DNA from: Eubacterium sp. MSJ-33
Lineage (GTDB): Bacteria > Bacillota > Clostridia > Lachnospirales > Lachnospiraceae
NCBI RefSeq assembly: GCF_022174665.1
Contig: NZ_CP076562.1
Coordinates: 2,062,525-2,126,524, forward strand
DNA: 64,000 nucleotides
Direction of reading: 5' to 3'
In this document: one piece after another, positions 52,781 through 62,651 of the stretch
How positions within the stretch are numbered: the first letter of the stretch is position 1
Layout of the letters: each line of letters begins with the position of its first letter
Notes under the pieces: model-generated
The model's database searches: none
Seen by the model: only the letters and a program-made list of their open reading frames with translations
What the model was told of the DNA's origin: nothing
Made by a program: the position numbers and the translations under genes

Positions 52781-55480
52781 ATGCTGCAACTGAAAAACAT
52801 AGTAAAGGACTATGGAGAGGGAGATTCAAAGGTACAGGCATTAAAGGGCGTCAGTATTAATTTCCGGGCAAATGAGTTTGTCTCCATTCTGGGTCATTCC
52901 GGATGTGGAAAGACGACACTTTTAAATATCGTGGGAGGGCTTGATCAGTACACCGATGGCGACCTGATTATCAAAGGAAAATCCACGAAGAAATATAAGG
53001 ATAAGGACTGGGATACTTACAGAAATCACAGTGTTGGATTTGTATTCCAGAGTTACAATCTGATTATGCACCAGACCGTGTTGCAGAATGTTGAGCTGGC
53101 ACTGACTTTATCAGGTGTCTCAAAAAGTGAACGCAGACGCCGGGCGAAGGATGTGTTAGAGAAGGTTGGACTTGGCAATCAGATTCATAAAAAGCCGAAT
53201 CAGATGTCCGGTGGACAGATGCAGCGTGTGGCAATTGCGCGAGCGCTCATCAACGATCCGGAGATCCTGCTTGCGGATGAGCCAACCGGTGCGCTTGATA
53301 CAGAGACAAGTGTACAGATCATGGATCTCTTAAAGGAGATTGCGAAAGACCGGCTTGTTATCATGGTTACACATAACCCAGAGCTTGCGGAGCAGTACAG
53401 TACGCGAATTGTCAAGCTGTTAGATGGTGAAATCAAGGATGACAGCATGCCGTATTCCGATGAGGAAGCGGCGAAGGAAACATATAAGGAATTAAGCAGG
53501 AAGGACTTGAAGCATAAGCGGATGTCGTATTTTACGGCACTTAATCTGTCTTTTAACAACCTGCTTACGAAGAAGGGAAGAACTCTGCTAACCGCATTTG
53601 CGGGAAGTATAGGGATTATTGGAATTGCGCTGATTTTATCATTGTCCGATGGATTCCGGAATTATATTAAGGGGGTAGAGGAGGATACACTTTCCACCTA
53701 CCCGTTGGAGATCACAGATGAGTCGATTGATATGTCTGCGATGATGGGAATTATGCTTGGCACCGAGATGAAGAGTGAAGAAGAGCATGATATGGACAAG
53801 GTGTATTCGAACAACTTTGTCGGAAATTACATGAAGAATATGCTTGGGGAGGTCAAGGTCAACGATATGGTATCCTTCAAGGATTATATCGAAGAAGGTG
53901 ACGGTCAGAAGATGAAAGACTATACCAGCGATATCATGTACACCTATGGCATTACGATCAATGCGTATAAAAGTGATGTGGATAAGGAGGTCTATCAGGT
54001 CAATCCAAGCACTGTCTTTGACAGCGTCGGTTTCGGTTCGATGTCAGAGATGGACAATCTTGGCATGACGGGAACGCAGAGTACAACGAATGTCTGGTCA
54101 GAAATGATCAGTAATCAGGAGCTGCTTGAGAACCAGTATGATGTCGTGGCCGGGCGTTGGCCGGAGAATTACGACGAAGTCGTGATGGTTGTAACGAAGG
54201 ATAATGAAATCAGTGATTATGAGCTGTATTCGCTTGGAATCCGGGATGTCAGCGAGATGCAGGAGATGATGCGCGCGGCATTGAAGGGTGAGACAAAAAC
54301 ATATCCGAATACTTCGTACACCTACGATGACCTGCTGAGTCTCACCTATAAGGTAATTCCGTCTTCGGATTTTTACGCATACGATGATTCAGAGAAATGT
54401 TATGTCAATAAGAGTGATGATGCGGATTATCTGAAAGATAAGATCCGGAAAGGTCTGGATATCAAGGTTGTCGGCATTGTCCGCCCGAACGAGGATGCAA
54501 CGGTTCATTCAATCACGACGACAATTGGTTACACCCATGCATTGGTGGAAAAACTGATGGATCTGTCAAAAGACAGCGAGGTTGGAAAGGCGCAGCTTGC
54601 AAATCCGGATAAAAACGTATTTACCGGATATGAATTTGGTGCGGATTTGAGCGAAAAGGCACAGAAGGAAGCCGAACAGCAGGCACAGGATGCGATGAGT
54701 GAGATGGGAATCGCAGATATGACAGAGGATCAGTTGTATGAATATATGGCGAGCCTTCCGGCAGACCAGTTAAAACAGTTTATGCAGGCGATGACCGAAC
54801 AGACGCAGAGTGTGTCAAACAGTATGTCGCTTTCGGATTTGAAATCCGCAGAAAATGCAACCTATGATGATAACCTTATCACACTTGGCATTGCCTATGA
54901 GGATGATCCGAAGGTTATCCGCATCTATCCAATCGATTTTGAGTCGAAGGAAAAAATCATTGACGCGATTGAACAATATAACGATATGGTGAGAACAAAC
55001 GGCGAAGATGAGAAGGAAATTTCCTACACGGATATGGTAGGAACGATGATGTCTTCCGTCAGTACAATCATCAATGCAATTTCATATGTATTGATGGCGT
55101 TTGTGGCGATTTCTCTTATTGTTAGTTCGATTATGATTGGCATTATCACATATATTTCTGTGTTAGAACGGACGAAGGAAATCGGTGTACTGCGAAGTAT
55201 CGGTGCGTCAAAGAAGGATATCTCACGTGTATTTAATGCGGAAACAATTATCATTGGTTTTGTAGCAGGTCTGATCGGCATCGGTGTTACTATGATTTTG
55301 AATATCCCGATCAACGCGGTCATTCACCATCTTGCGGGACTGACCGGTGTGGCGAAGCTTCCGGTTGTGGGTGGTGTGATTTTAGTAGCAATCAGTGTCG
55401 TACTGACCATGATCGGAGGGTTGATTCCGGCCCGTGTGGCATCCAAGAAGGATCCGGTTGAGGCATTACGAAGTGAGTAA
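52781..55480 (+). CDS. MacB-like ABC transporter, ATPase fused to FtsX-type permease
   Basis: 899 residues. ATPase 1-225: Walker A LGHSGCGKTTLLNIVGG, signature MSGGQMQRVAIARAL, Walker B ILLADEPTGALD. The first membrane helix (~272-292) is followed by a very large extracellular domain (~300-770, with an acidic, Gln/Met-rich part EKAQKEAEQQAQDAMSEMG), then three helices (~775-890) with the FtsX YISVLERTKEIGVLRSIGAS cytoplasmic motif and PARVASKKDPVEALRSE ending. MacB-class machines move force across the membrane to expel peptides or control envelope enzymes. No separate ATPase or HlyD partner is adjacent. Confidence 0.93.
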   Translation: MLQLKNIVKDYGEGDSKVQALKGVSINFRANEFVSILGHSGCGKTTLLNIVGGLDQYTDGDLIIKGKSTKKYKDKDWDTYRNHSVGFVFQSYNLIMHQTVLQNVELALTLSGVSKSERRRRAKDVLEKVGLGNQIHKKPNQMSGGQMQRVAIARALINDPEILLADEPTGALDTETSVQIMDLLKEIAKDRLVIMVTHNPELAEQYSTRIVKLLDGEIKDDSMPYSDEEAAKETYKELSRKDLKHKRMSYFTALNLSFNNLLTKKGRTLLTAFAGSIGIIGIALILSLSDGFRNYIKGVEEDTLSTYPLEITDESIDMSAMMGIMLGTEMKSEEEHDMDKVYSNNFVGNYMKNMLGEVKVNDMVSFKDYIEEGDGQKMKDYTSDIMYTYGITINAYKSDVDKEVYQVNPSTVFDSVGFGSMSEMDNLGMTGTQSTTNVWSEMISNQELLENQYDVVAGRWPENYDEVVMVVTKDNEISDYELYSLGIRDVSEMQEMMRAALKGETKTYPNTSYTYDDLLSLTYKVIPSSDFYAYDDSEKCYVNKSDDADYLKDKIRKGLDIKVVGIVRPNEDATVHSITTTIGYTHALVEKLMDLSKDSEVGKAQLANPDKNVFTGYEFGADLSEKAQKEAEQQAQDAMSEMGIADMTEDQLYEYMASLPADQLKQFMQAMTEQTQSVSNSMSLSDLKSAENATYDDNLITLGIAYEDDPKVIRIYPIDFESKEKIIDAIEQYNDMVRTNGEDEKEISYTDMVGTMMSSVSTIINAISYVLMAFVAISLIVSSIMIGIITYISVLERTKEIGVLRSIGASKKDISRVFNAETIIIGFVAGLIGIGVTMILNIPINAVIHHLAGLTGVAKLPVVGGVILVAISVVLTMIGGLIPARVASKKDPVEALRSE

Positions 55481-55548
55481 ATAAGAAAAAATACAGTTTT
55501 AAAGGGAAAGATGTTTCGTTTTGATCGAGCGTATGGGAGGAACGAAGT

Positions 55549-56805
55549 ATGAGAGCATTTGAAGATATAAAAATTGCGGTTGCGGGAACCGGATATGTCG
55601 GATTGTCACTTGCAACCCTGCTGTCCCAGAATCATATCGTGACAGCAGTTGATATCATCCCGGAGAAGGTGGAGCAGATTAACCATAAAATTTCGCCGAT
55701 TCAGGATGATTATATTGAAAAATACCTTGCAGAGAAGAATCTGAATCTGTCGGCAACCTTAGATGGGGAAGCGGCATATCGTGATGCGGATTTTGTCATC
55801 ATTGCTGCGCCCACGAACTATGACAGCCAGAAGAATTTCTTCGATACAACGGCGGTGGAAGCGGTAATTGAGCTTGTGATGAAGGTGAATCCGGAAGCTT
55901 TTATGGTTATCAAATCAACGATTCCGGTTGGTTACACCGAGTCTGTACGAAAGAAATATCAGACAAGCAGAATCCTTTTTTCGCCGGAGTTTCTGCGGGA
56001 ATCCAAGGCGTTGTATGACAATCTGTATCCAAGCCGTATCATTATCGGTACGGATAAGGACGATGCAGAGGTGGACGCTGCGGCGCATACATTTGCACGA
56101 CTTTTGCAGGAGGGGGCGGAAAAGGAAGATATTGACACGCTGTTTATGGGATTTACCGAGGCAGAGGCGGTCAAGCTTTTTGCGAACACGTATCTTGCGT
56201 TAAGAGTGTCGTATTTTAATGAATTGGATACCTATGCGGAGATGAAGGGACTTAATACGCAGGCAATCATCAACGGCGTGTGTTTAGATCCGAGAATCGG
56301 AATGCAGTACAACAATCCGAGCTTCGGCTATGGCGGTTATTGCCTGCCGAAGGATACAAAGCAGCTGCTTGCAAATTATGACAGCGTACCACAGAATATG
56401 ATGACGGCAATCGTGGAGAGCAACCGGACGCGGAAAGATTTTATTGCGAGTCGTGTGCTTGAGAAGGCGGGTTATTACAGCTATGGTGCAAATAACGAGT
56501 GGAATGCAGCAAGCGAAAAAGAGGTTACAATTGGCGTTTATCGGCTGACGATGAAGTCGAATTCTGATAACTTCCGCCAGAGTTCCATTCAGGGTGTGAT
56601 GAAGCGTGTGAAGGCAAAAGGGGCAAAGGTTATCATTTATGAGCCGACTTTACCGGAAGGAACGACATTTTTTGGTTCAAAGGTGGTAAATGACCTGAGC
56701 GTGTTTAAGAAACAGAGTGATGCAATTCTTGCAAACCGTTACAATGCGGAGTTGGACGATGTGCAGGACAAAGTATATACGAGAGATATCTTTCGGAGAG
56801 ATTAA
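55549..56805 (+). CDS. ugd: UDP-glucose/GDP-mannose-type nucleotide-sugar 6-dehydrogenase
   Basis: NAD-dependent four-electron oxidation of a nucleotide sugar to the uronate. 418 residues. NAD-binding [20 protein letters not shown] (~9-28), [26 protein letters not shown], and catalytic Cys265 in [14 protein letters not shown]-terminal substrate domain includes [21 protein letters not shown]-glucose is the likeliest substrate but GDP-mannose or UDP-ManNAc classes cannot be excluded. First gene of a run ending in glf. Confidence 0.93.
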   Translation: MRAFEDIKIAVAGTGYVGLSLATLLSQNHIVTAVDIIPEKVEQINHKISPIQDDYIEKYLAEKNLNLSATLDGEAAYRDADFVIIAAPTNYDSQKNFFDTTAVEAVIELVMKVNPEAFMVIKSTIPVGYTESVRKKYQTSRILFSPEFLRESKALYDNLYPSRIIIGTDKDDAEVDAAAHTFARLLQEGAEKEDIDTLFMGFTEAEAVKLFANTYLALRVSYFNELDTYAEMKGLNTQAIINGVCLDPRIGMQYNNPSFGYGGYCLPKDTKQLLANYDSVPQNMMTAIVESNRTRKDFIASRVLEKAGYYSYGANNEWNAASEKEVTIGVYRLTMKSNSDNFRQSSIQGVMKRVKAKGAKVIIYEPTLPEGTTFFGSKVVNDLSVFKKQSDAILANRYNAELDDVQDKVYTRDIFRRD

Positions 56806-56814
56806 GGAGGAAGT

Positions 56815-58584
56815 ATGGAACAAAGTTTTTCGAAACGATGCCGTTACTTTGTGTTATTGATTTTCTGTGTGACCGGGATGGTTATATTTGATCGTTCTTT
56901 GGTGTTTGTGTCTCCACAGATGACCATTCATAAATTGATTGTGATTGCGCTGAATATATTTGTAATCGGAGTTGTACCATTTGCATTTGCATTGATTCCT
57001 TGGCTTGCAAGAGCGACGGATGTTGTGTTGCGGTGGTTTATGAAATGTATCGAGAAGATACAAAGAAACTGGAAGAAATTTCTTTTATATATTGGGTTAG
57101 GAGTTGCCGGATGGGGTATGGCTTGGTTACTGGAGATTTGTATCATAAGCCGAATGCTCCACGAGGCGGTAAATGACAGTCGGAGAGTATTTGTCTTCGC
57201 AATTATTTTGCTTGGAATCGCTGTATACGGATTCCGAAAACGTGCAGGGCAAAAACCGGAGCAGTTTTTTGTTGTTGTAGCACTGATTTTAGGTGGCATG
57301 CTGATTCGTATTTCTCCTGCAACATTGGGGATTACAGCCGATGATGAAACACACTATGCCCGTGTTCTTGCAGAAGCCAATTTGTTTGATGGAAGCTGTT
57401 TGGATGTGGAACAGAAAATGTTGGATGAGTTTGCGCAATCTGTGTATTATAAATTGGCGTATGATCGAGAATCAAGAGCTGATTATTATGCTGAATTAAA
57501 TGCAATGTATGAACAAAAAAATGTAATTCATCCGAGCGTTCGATTGCATGGAATATGGTCTCTTTCGTATGTGCCATCGGCGATTGGAACGATCATTGGA
57601 CAGGGGTTGTCGTTGTCGTTTGTGCATGTGTTTATGTTAGGTAAATTGTTCAATTTACTCTTCTATGTAATGCTGTTTTATTTTGCAATTAAGAAGATAC
57701 CATATGGGAAAACATTGCTGGCTGTATTTGGGTTAGTACCAACGAGTATTTTTATGGCATCTAATTATTCTTATGATCCGTGGGTCATTGGATTTATAGT
57801 GTTGGCATATTCGTTTTTCTTCTATGAGATTCAAAATCCGGACAAGAAGCTGGAAGCAAAAAATGTGGTGTGTATGATCGTATTTTTAATACTTGGATGC
57901 ATGCCGAAGGCAGTGTATTGTGTACTTGGACTTCCGTTTTTGTTCATGCCAAAGGCAAAATTCAAAGACAAAAAGCAGCGCCTTATGTATTATATGCCCC
58001 TCGCAATTGCGGGGGTAGCGTTGCTTGCAACCTTTGCAGTGCCGGCATTGATACAGGGAGTTGGATCCGGGGATTCCCGTGGTGGGGAAGGAATCAATGC
58101 AAATGCACAGCTTGCCTATATTCTTTCAGATCCGATTGCGTATGCTAGGGTATTTTTTCACTTTTTAAAGGATTACCTTTCTTTTGGTAATATGCAGAGT
58201 TACATGCAGCGGTATTTCTATTTTGGAAATGGTGATTTTTATGTGCCTGTATTTGTGATACTGGTAATCGTTGCATTTTTGGATAAGAAAAAGGCAAAAA
58301 ATCAGAGAATTTTGGTCCGTATATCCTGTGTTGCTGCCAGTTTGCTGGCTGTAGCAGCTTGTGCAACGGTTATGTATATCGTGTTTACTCCGGTAGGTTC
58401 CGAGCAGATTTTTGGCTGTCAGGGACGATATATTCTCCCGGCGATGATACCGTTTTTGGTTGCAATATCACCAGACGTTTTTGATAACAAAATCAAGCCG
58501 CAGATATTTACGATTGTGCCGATGATACTTGTTTCATCGACGTTTTTGTACAATGTATATAATATGAGTGTGGCTTTATATTAG
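56815..58584 (+). CDS. DUF2142-family membrane protein
   Basis: 589 residues with roughly twelve membrane segments. The conserved external GITADDETHYARVLAEANLF loop (~177-196) matches the DEPxH-like site of DUF2142 proteins, which resemble GT-C glycosyltransferases. AAGGAGGAAG precedes the ATG, nine bases after ugd. Probably a polyprenyl-sugar-using transferase for the surface glycan of this cluster. Confidence 0.85.
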   Translation: MEQSFSKRCRYFVLLIFCVTGMVIFDRSLVFVSPQMTIHKLIVIALNIFVIGVVPFAFALIPWLARATDVVLRWFMKCIEKIQRNWKKFLLYIGLGVAGWGMAWLLEICIISRMLHEAVNDSRRVFVFAIILLGIAVYGFRKRAGQKPEQFFVVVALILGGMLIRISPATLGITADDETHYARVLAEANLFDGSCLDVEQKMLDEFAQSVYYKLAYDRESRADYYAELNAMYEQKNVIHPSVRLHGIWSLSYVPSAIGTIIGQGLSLSFVHVFMLGKLFNLLFYVMLFYFAIKKIPYGKTLLAVFGLVPTSIFMASNYSYDPWVIGFIVLAYSFFFYEIQNPDKKLEAKNVVCMIVFLILGCMPKAVYCVLGLPFLFMPKAKFKDKKQRLMYYMPLAIAGVALLATFAVPALIQGVGSGDSRGGEGINANAQLAYILSDPIAYARVFFHFLKDYLSFGNMQSYMQRYFYFGNGDFYVPVFVILVIVAFLDKKKAKNQRILVRISCVAASLLAVAACATVMYIVFTPVGSEQIFGCQGRYILPAMIPFLVAISPDVFDNKIKPQIFTIVPMILVSSTFLYNVYNMSVALY

Positions 58585-58602
58585 TTGACAGGGGAGTATG
58601 TG

Positions 58603-60162
58603 ATGAAATTACGGAATAGTATGAGAAGTATACAGGTGGGATTCTATAAAAGCATTTCCTGGTTGTATTTTGGAATGATGCTTGTGATCTTTGCAATTTG
58701 TGTTTTTTGCTTTCAAATGTACTTTGGCCGATCAGAGTTTTATCAGAATTATATTCCTGTGTTTGCCTTGCTGCCGTTTGGAATAATTTTTGTTGCCGGA
58801 TTGAGTTGTGTGGCAGAGCTTGCTGCCTCGCGGATTGCGCGCGCGAACCGATGGATGATAATTATATCTGTAATATTATTACTGACACAGGTGTACGCGT
58901 TAAAGTGTTACTTTTTTTCTACAGATTGGGATGCTAGGACATTGATATTTTTATCGCATAGTGTTGCGCATGGGGAAGATTTATCTATATATAAGGAGTA
59001 TTTTTCGAAATATCCGAATAATCTTTTCCTTGGATGGATTTTCGCAATGATATATAGGGTGGCACACGTGATAGGATTTCATGCATTTGAATATGTTTTA
59101 GTTCTGTGCGTGCAGTGTGCATTAAATGTACTGACAGGATTTCTGTTTGCGAAGATACTAAAGAAGTTAGTCAGTGACAATCGATTTGTAGTGCTTGGGT
59201 ATGCGGTATATGTTTTATTGATTGGAATGTCCCCGTGGGTATCTATTCCATATTCGGATTCAATGGGATTGATATTCCCGGTTTGGATTTTGTATATTTA
59301 TTTGAATCGAAACAAATGTCGGCTTGTGTTCTTGCCGTGGGCAGCGATTGGCATACTATCCGGATTCGGATATAAAATCAAGCCGCAGATTATAATTGTT
59401 CTAATTGCAATTCTAATCGTGACGGTGCTCAAAAAAAGACAAGGGCTGGATTGGAAAAAGATGTTGCAATGTACAGCCGGTGCTTTTGGGGGAATAATTG
59501 TGGCAATCTTGCTTGCGGGTGCAGCGGTTCGAAGTATGAATGTGCCTCTTGATACCGAGCGGGAATTTCGTATGCCGCATTATTTTATGATGGGGCAGTG
59601 CCCGGAAGGACTTGGTGTCTGGTGCCCGGAAGATGTCGGTTTTTCGGATTCGTATGCAACGGTGAAAGAACGGGATGCAGCAGATTGGGAACGGGCAAGG
59701 TTACGCATTCGGGAAATGGGCGTTGGAGGCGTTATAAATCAATTCACACGAAAAACGTTGACGAACTATTATGATGGAACATTTGGCTGGAGTGGAGAAG
59801 GCACATTCTTTTTTGAAGTTCGTGAAAATACAGGATCTTTAGGAGAACAGTTTTTTCGCGGATTATACTATACAAGAGATCATGCTTCAGAGGGAAAGTA
59901 CTACACAGTCTGGTCGAATTTTGTACAGATGTTGTGGATCACATGTTTGCTTTTCAGTATATTTGCAGCTTTTTCAGAGCGGACAGATGAAAAGAATGTG
60001 GTCATGTTGAGTATAATCGGGTTATCGATATTTGAGGTATTGTTTGAAGCACGAGCGCGGTATTTGTACATATATGCTCCGTTTTATATACTTCTCGCGG
60101 TCTGCGGACTTGCAGTTATTATGAATAAAAAAGGGAAAAATTCACAGGAGGAACAGGAATGA
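58603..60162 (+). CDS. Multi-span membrane protein, probable GT-C glycosyltransferase
   Basis: 519 residues from ATG 58603 (AGGGGAG upstream; 18 bases after the previous stop). About twelve membrane spans. The early extracytoplasmic loop STDWDARTLIFLSHSVAHGED carries an acidic motif as in GT-C/GT39 enzymes, and IPYSDSMGLIFPVWILYIYL follows. A soluble external loop (~310-420: FRMPHYFMMGQCPEGLGVWC) precedes the last spans. Four-base overlap (ATGA) with glf. Function is inferred from fold and neighbours. Confidence 0.75.
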   Translation: MKLRNSMRSIQVGFYKSISWLYFGMMLVIFAICVFCFQMYFGRSEFYQNYIPVFALLPFGIIFVAGLSCVAELAASRIARANRWMIIISVILLLTQVYALKCYFFSTDWDARTLIFLSHSVAHGEDLSIYKEYFSKYPNNLFLGWIFAMIYRVAHVIGFHAFEYVLVLCVQCALNVLTGFLFAKILKKLVSDNRFVVLGYAVYVLLIGMSPWVSIPYSDSMGLIFPVWILYIYLNRNKCRLVFLPWAAIGILSGFGYKIKPQIIIVLIAILIVTVLKKRQGLDWKKMLQCTAGAFGGIIVAILLAGAAVRSMNVPLDTEREFRMPHYFMMGQCPEGLGVWCPEDVGFSDSYATVKERDAADWERARLRIREMGVGGVINQFTRKTLTNYYDGTFGWSGEGTFFFEVRENTGSLGEQFFRGLYYTRDHASEGKYYTVWSNFVQMLWITCLLFSIFAAFSERTDEKNVVMLSIIGLSIFEVLFEARARYLYIYAPFYILLAVCGLAVIMNKKGKNSQEEQE

Positions 60163-61280
60163 AACAGTATGACTATCTGGTTGTAGGTGCCGGACTTTAT
60201 GGTGCGGTATTTGCACAGCAGGCAAAGGAAAAAGGGAAAAAGGTGCTTGTAATCGACAAGCGGCCGCATATCGCCGGAAATGTGTATACAGAGGATGTAG
60301 AGGGCATCCATGTACACAAATATGGTGCGCATATTTTCCACACAAATAATAAGCGGGTGTGGGATTATATTACAAAATTTGCAGAGTTCAACCGATTTAC
60401 AAATTCGCCGGTTGCAAATTACAAGGGTGAGCTTTATAGTCTGCCATTTAACATGTACACATTTAATAAGATGTGGGGTGTGGTAACACCGGAAGAGGCT
60501 GCTGCAAAGATTGAAGAGCAGAAGCAGGCAGCAGGTATCACAGAACCGAAAAATCTGGAAGAGCAGGCAATCAGCCTAGTTGGAACAGATATCTACGAGA
60601 AACTGGTAAAAGGCTATACGGAAAAGCAGTGGGGACGTCCATGTACAGAGCTTCCGGCGTTTATTATCAAGCGTCTTCCGGTTCGCCTGACATTTGATAA
60701 CAATTACTTCAATGCGCTGTATCAGGGAATCCCGATGGGCGGATATACAAAGATGGTCGAAAACCTGCTTGATGGTATCCAGGTGAAGCTTTCAGCAGAT
60801 TATTTCGCAAACAAGGCAGAGTATGATGCAATGGCAGAGAAGGTTGTCTACACAGGTGCAATAGACGCATATTTTGATTATAAGCTTGGTGCACTGGAGT
60901 ATCGTTCGGTCCGGTTCGAGACAGAACTTCTGGATCAGCCAAACTTCCAGGGAAATGCGGCAGTGAACTATACAGATGCGGAGACTCCTTGGACCCGTAT
61001 TATCGAACACAAATGGTTCGAATTTGGCAAAGACGATTCTGGCAATGATCTGCCAAAGACGGTTGTATCCCGTGAGTATTCTTCCGAGTGGAAGGTGGGG
61101 GATGAACCGTATTATCCGGTGAATGATGAGAAAAACGGTGCATTGTATCAGCAGTACAAGGAGCTTGGTGAGCAGGAATCGCATGTGATTTTTGGTGGAC
61201 GCCTTGGTGAGTACAAGTATTATGATATGGATGCGGTAATCGCATCTGCACTTGTGATGAGCGAGAAAGAACTTGCATAA
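60159..61280 (+). CDS. glf: UDP-galactopyranose mutase
   Basis: Flavoenzyme converting UDP-galactopyranose to UDP-galactofuranose. 373 residues. FAD-binding YLVVGAGLYGAVFAQQAKEK (~5-24), DKRPHIAGNVYTED, HKYGAHIFHTNNKRVWDY, then EKQWGRPCTELPAFIIKRLP, NYTDAETPWTRIIEHKWFEF and the C-terminal FGGRLGEYKYYDMDAVIASAL. All family landmarks are present. It overlaps the upstream gene and ends the operon. It implies a galactofuranose-containing surface polysaccharide. Confidence 0.97.
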   Translation: MKQYDYLVVGAGLYGAVFAQQAKEKGKKVLVIDKRPHIAGNVYTEDVEGIHVHKYGAHIFHTNNKRVWDYITKFAEFNRFTNSPVANYKGELYSLPFNMYTFNKMWGVVTPEEAAAKIEEQKQAAGITEPKNLEEQAISLVGTDIYEKLVKGYTEKQWGRPCTELPAFIIKRLPVRLTFDNNYFNALYQGIPMGGYTKMVENLLDGIQVKLSADYFANKAEYDAMAEKVVYTGAIDAYFDYKLGALEYRSVRFETELLDQPNFQGNAAVNYTDAETPWTRIIEHKWFEFGKDDSGNDLPKTVVSREYSSEWKVGDEPYYPVNDEKNGALYQQYKELGEQESHVIFGGRLGEYKYYDMDAVIASALVMSEKELA

Positions 61281-61306
61281 ATATAACAACATGGGATTAC
61301 TATAAC

Positions 61307-61350
61307 AAAAAGCGGTTGGAAACAGATATGCTGTTCCGGCCGCTCTTTTT
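61307..61350. terminator. Bidirectional terminator between glf and the aminotransferase
   Basis: AAAAAGCGGTTGGAA... pairs with TTCCGGCCGCTCTTTTT (two G-T pairs); A and T tails serve both convergent genes. Confidence 0.8.
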
Positions 61351-61401
61351 CTTCTAAATATTGGTCTGTGTCAAACGATTTATATATTTTATCACATACT
61401 G

Positions 61402-62457
61402 CTATCGCAGCAATTCCAAAATCGTATTTACCATCAGGTCGTTCTGCATCGGATTCATGATGGAGAACCGCACGAAATGAGAATCTAAGCCATGGAAATT
61501 CTCACAGTTTCGAAGTACAATGCCTTTCAGGTTGCAATGTGCCAGGAGGGATTTCGCGGTCACATCCTCTTTCAGGATCTGCATTAACACGAAATTCGCA
61601 CTTGGTTTAAACAACCGCAGATTTTTGTTTGTGCTCATTGCCGAGTAGATCAGATTGCGCTCGGTGAAGATGCGCGAGTGGGATTCCCGGATATAGGAAT
61701 TATCTTCGAGCATTGCAGTACATGCAGCCGCGGTCAGGCAGGAGATGCTGTTTGGCGTGGCTGTCATGTTGATGATCGTCATATTTGTTTCATTGTTCAT
61801 AATGGCATAGGCAAGCCGTAAGCCAGGCACTGAGAAAAACTTGGATACGCTGCGGAGAATGATAACATTCTCATAAGTGTTTACAAGGGAAATAGCAGTG
61901 CGGCTTTCGTAATTTTCTGTAAATTCAATATACATCTCATCAATCAAAAGCGAAATGCCATGTTCGTTGCAGGCGGTAGCTAATTTCTCAACCTCTGCCC
62001 GGTCAATGACCTGTGAAGTTGGGTTGTTCGGGTTTCCCAGAATCACCAGATCAAGGTCATCTGTCAAATGGGATATGAAATCATCCATGTCTAAATGATA
62101 ATCTTGGTTGATATCCATCTCATAAAAAACGGTTTCGCATCCGTATACAGACAATACATGTTCGTAATCTATAGCGGATGGAATTGGAAGTAATGCTTTT
62201 TTGGGGGCAAGCAGCGCGACAAAGAGGCGAAGCAGGTCCGAACTGCCACTGCCGAGTACCAGATGCTCCGGAGCGCAACCGGCGTATGAGGCAATTGCAT
62301 TTTTTAAAGGTTCATAATAGGTATCCGGATAGCATCCGACTGCATCAATGTTCTCTATGATTGCGCGTGTTACACTCTCCGGAACGCCAAGTGGATTACA
62401 GTTTATATCATATCGGACAGTCTCATACTGTTCGATGCGAAGTGGCCCGTTATTCAT
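61402..62457 (-). CDS. Histidinol-phosphate aminotransferase-like PLP enzyme
   Basis: 351 residues, fold-type I aminotransferase. YDINCNPLGVPESV is the usual HisC/CobD start, VLGSGSSDLLRLFVAL the cofactor loop, LVILGNPNNPTSQVI and LLIDEMYIEF with the PLP Asp, and the PLP-binding Lys in LRSVSKFFSVPGLRLAY. C-terminal FVRFSIMNPMQNDLM has the substrate Arg. AGGAGGAT precedes its start. HisC-type and CobD-type cannot be separated here. HisA lies 33 kb away and no histidine operon is present. Confidence 0.85.
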   Translation of the reverse strand: MNNGPLRIEQYETVRYDINCNPLGVPESVTRAIIENIDAVGCYPDTYYEPLKNAIASYAGCAPEHLVLGSGSSDLLRLFVALLAPKKALLPIPSAIDYEHVLSVYGCETVFYEMDINQDYHLDMDDFISHLTDDLDLVILGNPNNPTSQVIDRAEVEKLATACNEHGISLLIDEMYIEFTENYESRTAISLVNTYENVIILRSVSKFFSVPGLRLAYAIMNNETNMTIINMTATPNSISCLTAAACTAMLEDNSYIRESHSRIFTERNLIYSAMSTNKNLRLFKPSANFVLMQILKEDVTAKSLLAHCNLKGIVLRNCENFHGLDSHFVRFSIMNPMQNDLMVNTILELLR

Positions 62458-62502
62458 AAAATCCTCCTATACTAACAGAAACAAACCATTTATAACCCTG
62501 TC

Positions 62503-62531
62503 TTGAAAAAAGAAAGGGGGTTTGTTATAAT
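62503..62531 (+). promoter_or_regulatory. Promoter of the DUF5717 gene
   Basis: TTGAAA (62503-62508), 17-base spacer, TATAAT (62526-62531). A GGGGATAGT/ACTATACCC leader hairpin follows at about 62548-62572. Confidence 0.8.
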
Positions 62532-62651
62532 GTGATATGTGTTAAAAGGGGATAGTGGGTGAACTATACCCTCTTACCGTTAATTATACCTATTAAACAG
62601 ACGAATGACAAGTAGGATTTCAGTACGAAGCCAAGAAATAAAGGAGATACC

